NCBI RefSeq assembly: GCF_042701255.1
Contig: NZ_CP170554.1
Location: 992,001-1,056,000, forward strand
Direction: 5' to 3'
Length of the DNA stretch: 64,000 bases
Origin: Tahibacter sp042701255
GTDB lineage: Bacteria > Pseudomonadota > Gammaproteobacteria > Xanthomonadales > Rhodanobacteraceae
A program made the translations under genes and the position numbers. The notes beneath the pieces were generated by a model that saw nothing but the letters and a program-made list of their open reading frames with translations, was not told where the DNA came from and ran no database searches. This document shows positions 61,973 to 64,000 of the stretch, piece after piece (the stretch's first letter is position 1; the number at the start of each line of letters is the position of its first letter).

Positions 61973-61983
61973 TCCCGATTCCC
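61955..61983 (-). repeat. Terminal inverted repeat (accB side) of the four-helix cassette
   Basis: On the minus strand four heptamers GGGAATC, GGGAATG, GGGAATC, GGGAATC and one G. It contains the start codon of the four-helix gene and begins five bases after the accB stop codon. Confidence 0.9.
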
Positions 61984-61988
61984 GGCCC

Positions 61989-62489
61989 TCAGCCAATCAC
62001 GAACAGCGGTTCATCGAATTCGATAGGGCGCCCGCTGGTCGCGAGGATCGCGAGCACCGTGCCGCCGACGTCGGCTTCGATCTGGTTGAACATCTTCATG
62101 GCTTCGATGATCGCGAGCGTGTCGCCGGGCTTGACCTGCTGGCCGAGCTTGACGAACGGCGGCGCTTCCGGATTCGGCGACGCGTAGTAGGTGCCGACCA
62201 TCGGCGAGCGCACGACGTGGCCGTCGGGCAGGGCCTTGCCGGTCGCGGCGCCCGGGGTTTCCGGCGCGGCGGCCGGTGCGCCGTTGCCGGCGGCCTGCGG
62301 TCCGCGATGCTGTTCGACATGGACGTGGGTGACCGGCGCGGGCGCGACCGGGGCGGCCATCATCGGCAGGGTCATGCCGCGCGGCATGCGGCTCAGGCGC
62401 ACGACTTCTTCGCCTTCCTTGATTTCCAGCTCGGCCAGATTCGACTCTTCCAGAATGTCGATCAGCTTCTTGATTTTGCGCAGGTCCAC
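61989..62489 (-). CDS. accB: Acetyl-CoA carboxylase, biotin carboxyl carrier protein
   Basis: A 166-residue protein with N-terminal MDLRKIKKLIDILEESNLAELEIKEGEEVVRLSR, an Ala/Pro linker and the biotinyl domain with VRSPMVGTYYASPNPEAPPFV, GDTLAIIEAMKMFNQIEAD (biotinylated Lys in EAMKM) and PIEFDEPLFVIG. Normal length. It partners AccC and the AccAD transferase in fatty-acid synthesis. It is 36 bases behind aroQ, and followed by the inserted cassette. Confidence 0.98.
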   Translation of the reverse strand: MDLRKIKKLIDILEESNLAELEIKEGEEVVRLSRMPRGMTLPMMAAPVAPAPVTHVHVEQHRGPQAAGNGAPAAAPETPGAATGKALPDGHVVRSPMVGTYYASPNPEAPPFVKLGQQVKPGDTLAIIEAMKMFNQIEADVGGTVLAILATSGRPIEFDEPLFVIG

Positions 62490-62525
62490 GGACGGGTCCT
62501 CAAAGGCGATAACGGATGGAAGACA

Positions 62526-62963
62526 TCAGGCCAGCCGGCGCAGTGCCGCTTCGAGCGCGAGCCGATAACTGTCGGCGCCGAAACCGCAGATGACGCCGAC
62601 GGCGATGTCGGACAGAAACGAGTGATGCCGGAACGCTTCACGGGCGTGAACGTTCGACAGGTGCAGCTCGATGAAAGGCAGCGCGACACCCAGCAGCGCG
62701 TCGCGCAGGGCGATGCTCGTATGCGTGAACGCCGCCGGATTGATCAGGACGAAAGCCGTGCCGTCGGCGCGTGCCGCGTGCAGGCGATCGATCAGCGCAT
62801 GTTCCGCGTTGGACTGGAAATGCAGCAGTTCGTGGCCGCGAGCTTGCGCGATCGAGGCAAGATCGCCGACGATGTCGTCCAAGGTTGCATGCCCGTAGGT
62901 CTCCGGCTCGCGCGTACCGAGCAGGTTCAGATTCGGGCCATTCAGCAACAGGATTCTGGCCAA
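62526..62963 (-). CDS. aroQ: Type II 3-dehydroquinate dehydratase
   Basis: A 145-residue enzyme of the shikimate pathway. LLLNGPNLNLLGTREPETYG (with the catalytic Arg and Tyr), LLHFQSNAEHALIDRLHAA, VLINPAAFTHTSIALRDAL and PFIELHLSNVHAREAFRHHS are the type II signatures. Its position before accBC is common in gammaproteobacteria. The product feeds chorismate, which XanB2 in this window consumes. Confidence 0.98.
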   Translation of the reverse strand: MARILLLNGPNLNLLGTREPETYGHATLDDIVGDLASIAQARGHELLHFQSNAEHALIDRLHAARADGTAFVLINPAAFTHTSIALRDALLGVALPFIELHLSNVHAREAFRHHSFLSDIAVGVICGFGADSYRLALEAALRRLA

Positions 62964-63190
62964 GCCGGCACTCCACTGCCGACGTGGGGCCGGCTGGGGC
63001 GCGCAAGTCTGCGCTTGAGGGCTGATCTTGTCCAGTTCGGCGATATTCGCCGATGTTTGACTCTGCGGTCATCTCGATGTAACGCCGGAAGCCAGGCGCG
63101 ACAGCCGCCTCGAACGGCTTCGACAGTGCAGATCCCGTCGTAGTTGCGGGCGTCAAACAGCGGATGCGGGCGCGGTGTCGTCGCGCTTTT

Positions 63191-63517
63191 TCAGCGCAGC
63201 GTATGGCGGCGCAGGTTCAGTACAGGCCGCTCGTCCGATTCCCATTTGTGCCAGCGCTGCGCTTCCTCGCAGATCACGTCGAGTACGCCGTCGGTGACGC
63301 GGATGTTGTATTCGCCGTGGCGCGAGACAGTGACTTCGCCAGCGATCCAGCCCGGCACGATCCGGATCGCATCGCACATGCACAGCTCGATCTCCGCCTC
63401 GTGGCTGCCTACGCTCTGTCGCAGGCTCAGCCGGTTGTGGGTCGCAGTGAATGCCTTCAGGCGTACGGCCACGCCCTCGGTCAGCAGCGCCGGTGTTGCG
63501 GTGTCTTCCGTGGTCAT
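63191..63517 (-). CDS. Conserved hypothetical protein
   Basis: A 108-residue soluble protein (MTTEDTATPALLTEGVAVRLKAF...) with alternating beta-strand segments (AEIELCMCDAIRIVPGWIAGEVTVSRHGEYNIRVTDGVLDVICEEAQRWHKWESDERPVL). No family recognised. ATG 63517 is preferred because the longer frame contributes only a basic extension. It lies between the TlpA-like gene and aroQ on the same strand. Confidence 0.6.
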   Translation of the reverse strand: MTTEDTATPALLTEGVAVRLKAFTATHNRLSLRQSVGSHEAEIELCMCDAIRIVPGWIAGEVTVSRHGEYNIRVTDGVLDVICEEAQRWHKWESDERPVLNLRRHTLR

Positions 63518-63581
63518 GGTTCGTTTCCGCCGTTGGGTATGGTCATCGGAAAGGGCTGCCATCGGCGGCCGGCCACCATAC

Positions 63582-64000
63582 TCAGCGGTGCGGCGCGACC
63601 CAGCCTTCGAGCACGGCTTCGCTGACTTCGCCCAGGCGTGTATCGAGAATGCGACCGTCGCGGCCGAGCAGCACGCTGAAGGGCAGTGCGCCGTAGGTAT
63701 TGCCGAACGGCAGCGACGGGTTCAGCGACGGGCTCGTCGCGAGCAGGATCGGATAGCCGACCGGCGTGTCGCGCAGGAAGGCTTCGACTTCGCCGGGGCC
63801 GTCGATCGCCACGCCGACGACCTGCACGGCGTCCGCATGTTTCTGCTGGAAGCGGTCGAGCTCGGGCATTTCCTTGCGGCAGGGCGCGCACCAGGTCGCC
63901 CAGAAATTGACCACGACGAGGCGGTCGGGCCATTGCGCCAGGCTCGCGCTGTGGCCGGTGCGATCGAGCAGCGGCAGATCCGGCGCCGGATCGCCCTTGG
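63582..64000 (-). CDS. TlpA-like thiol:disulfide interchange protein (partial, 5' end outside)
   Basis: At least 139 residues of a thioredoxin-fold protein: KGDPAPDLPLLDRTGHSASLAQWPDRLVVVNFWATWCAPCRKEMPEL. The WCAPC redox motif and cis-Pro region GALPFSVLLGRDGRI are present, as in TlpA/ResA/CcmG-type proteins that work in the periplasm. The N-terminal signal or anchor would be beyond the right window edge. The frame is open to base 64000. Confidence 0.9.
   Translation of the reverse strand, partial: KGDPAPDLPLLDRTGHSASLAQWPDRLVVVNFWATWCAPCRKEMPELDRFQQKHADAVQVVGVAIDGPGEVEAFLRDTPVGYPILLATSPSLNPSLPFGNTYGALPFSVLLGRDGRILDTRLGEVSEAVLEGWVAPHR

Larger units (their letters stand above)
61524..61983 (-). 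mobile_element. Inverted-repeat-bounded cassette encoding a four-helix-bundle protein, inserted between accB and accC
   Basis: Both ends consist of four heptamers of the form GGGAATS plus one G, in inverse orientation (61524-61552 and 61955-61983), 29 bp with one mismatch. The single gene inside has its ATG within one terminal repeat. GGC flanks both sides and could be a 3-base target duplication. No transposase or reverse transcriptase is inside or nearby, so if mobile it depends on trans-acting functions. Related S23-type genes are known in 23S rRNA intervening sequences. Confidence 0.7.

Noticed and set aside
61524..61983. Diversity-generating retroelement
   Set aside because: The four-helix protein resembles Avd, but no reverse transcriptase, template repeat or variable repeat was seen in the window.

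Overview
The window is high-GC DNA with dense, often overlapping genes. It most resembles a gammaproteobacterium of the Xanthomonadales (Xanthomonadaceae/Rhodanobacteraceae type). The reasons are a xanthomonadin/aryl-polyene pigment locus with a XanB2-type chorismatase and halogenase-like flavoenzymes, the gene order aroQ-accB-accC-prmA-DUF3426-fis-purH, and intergenic palindromic repeats of a kind I associate with that order. The assignment is inferred from gene content only.

Layout. 0-10.4 kb: an exported alpha/beta hydrolase coupled to a NatAB-like ABC exporter, an exported protein of unknown function, a lipase-like hydrolase, a secreted hypothetical protein overlapping hemF, and a small exported protein. 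10.6-17.6 kb: a YdcF-type membrane protein facing pigment block 1 (ketosynthase, chain-length-factor-like partner, GT2 glycosyltransferase, CPA2 antiporter, halogenase-like flavoprotein, small lipoprotein). 17.6-28.0 kb: an accessory stretch with a promoter-leader-terminator module, a class II tRNA-Tyr, an IS1595-family element inserted in a palindromic repeat, a 2235-residue DUF11-repeat surface protein, a NADAR-family protein, a small exported protein and YjdM. 28.0-38.9 kb: pigment block 2 (ketoreductase, dehydratase, MMPL exporter, LolA-like carrier, acyltransferase, second dehydratase, COG4648 membrane protein, two tandem halogenase-like flavoproteins, acyl carrier protein, XanB2-like chorismatase).

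38.8-48.7 kb: a polytopic membrane protein, a Ser/Thr kinase with a transmembrane segment, a small conserved protein, a GNAT acetyltransferase, a REP-like patch, uvrD, a zinc-peptidase-like exported protein and a YqhA homologue. 48.8-55.5 kb: a saccharopine-dehydrogenase-like oxidoreductase, two short-chain dehydrogenases, polA and a DUF2782 protein. 55.8-64 kb: a long minus-strand housekeeping series purH, fis, DUF3426, prmA, lipoprotein, accC, a four-helix-bundle cassette, accB, aroQ, a hypothetical protein and a TlpA-like protein running off the window.

How the genes fit together. The two pigment blocks supply most activities of an aryl-polyene type II system: starter acid from chorismate, acyl carrier protein, condensation, ketoreduction, dehydration, acyl transfer and export. 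A starter-activating ligase and a thioesterase were not seen. The most unusual structure is a 460-bp cassette bounded by 29-bp near-perfect inverted repeats of a heptamer; it encodes an S23/Avd-family four-helix protein and sits between accB and accC. Four genes, including polA, each carry one single-base frame disruption. Either the underlying sequence has indel errors or several genes are genuinely broken.
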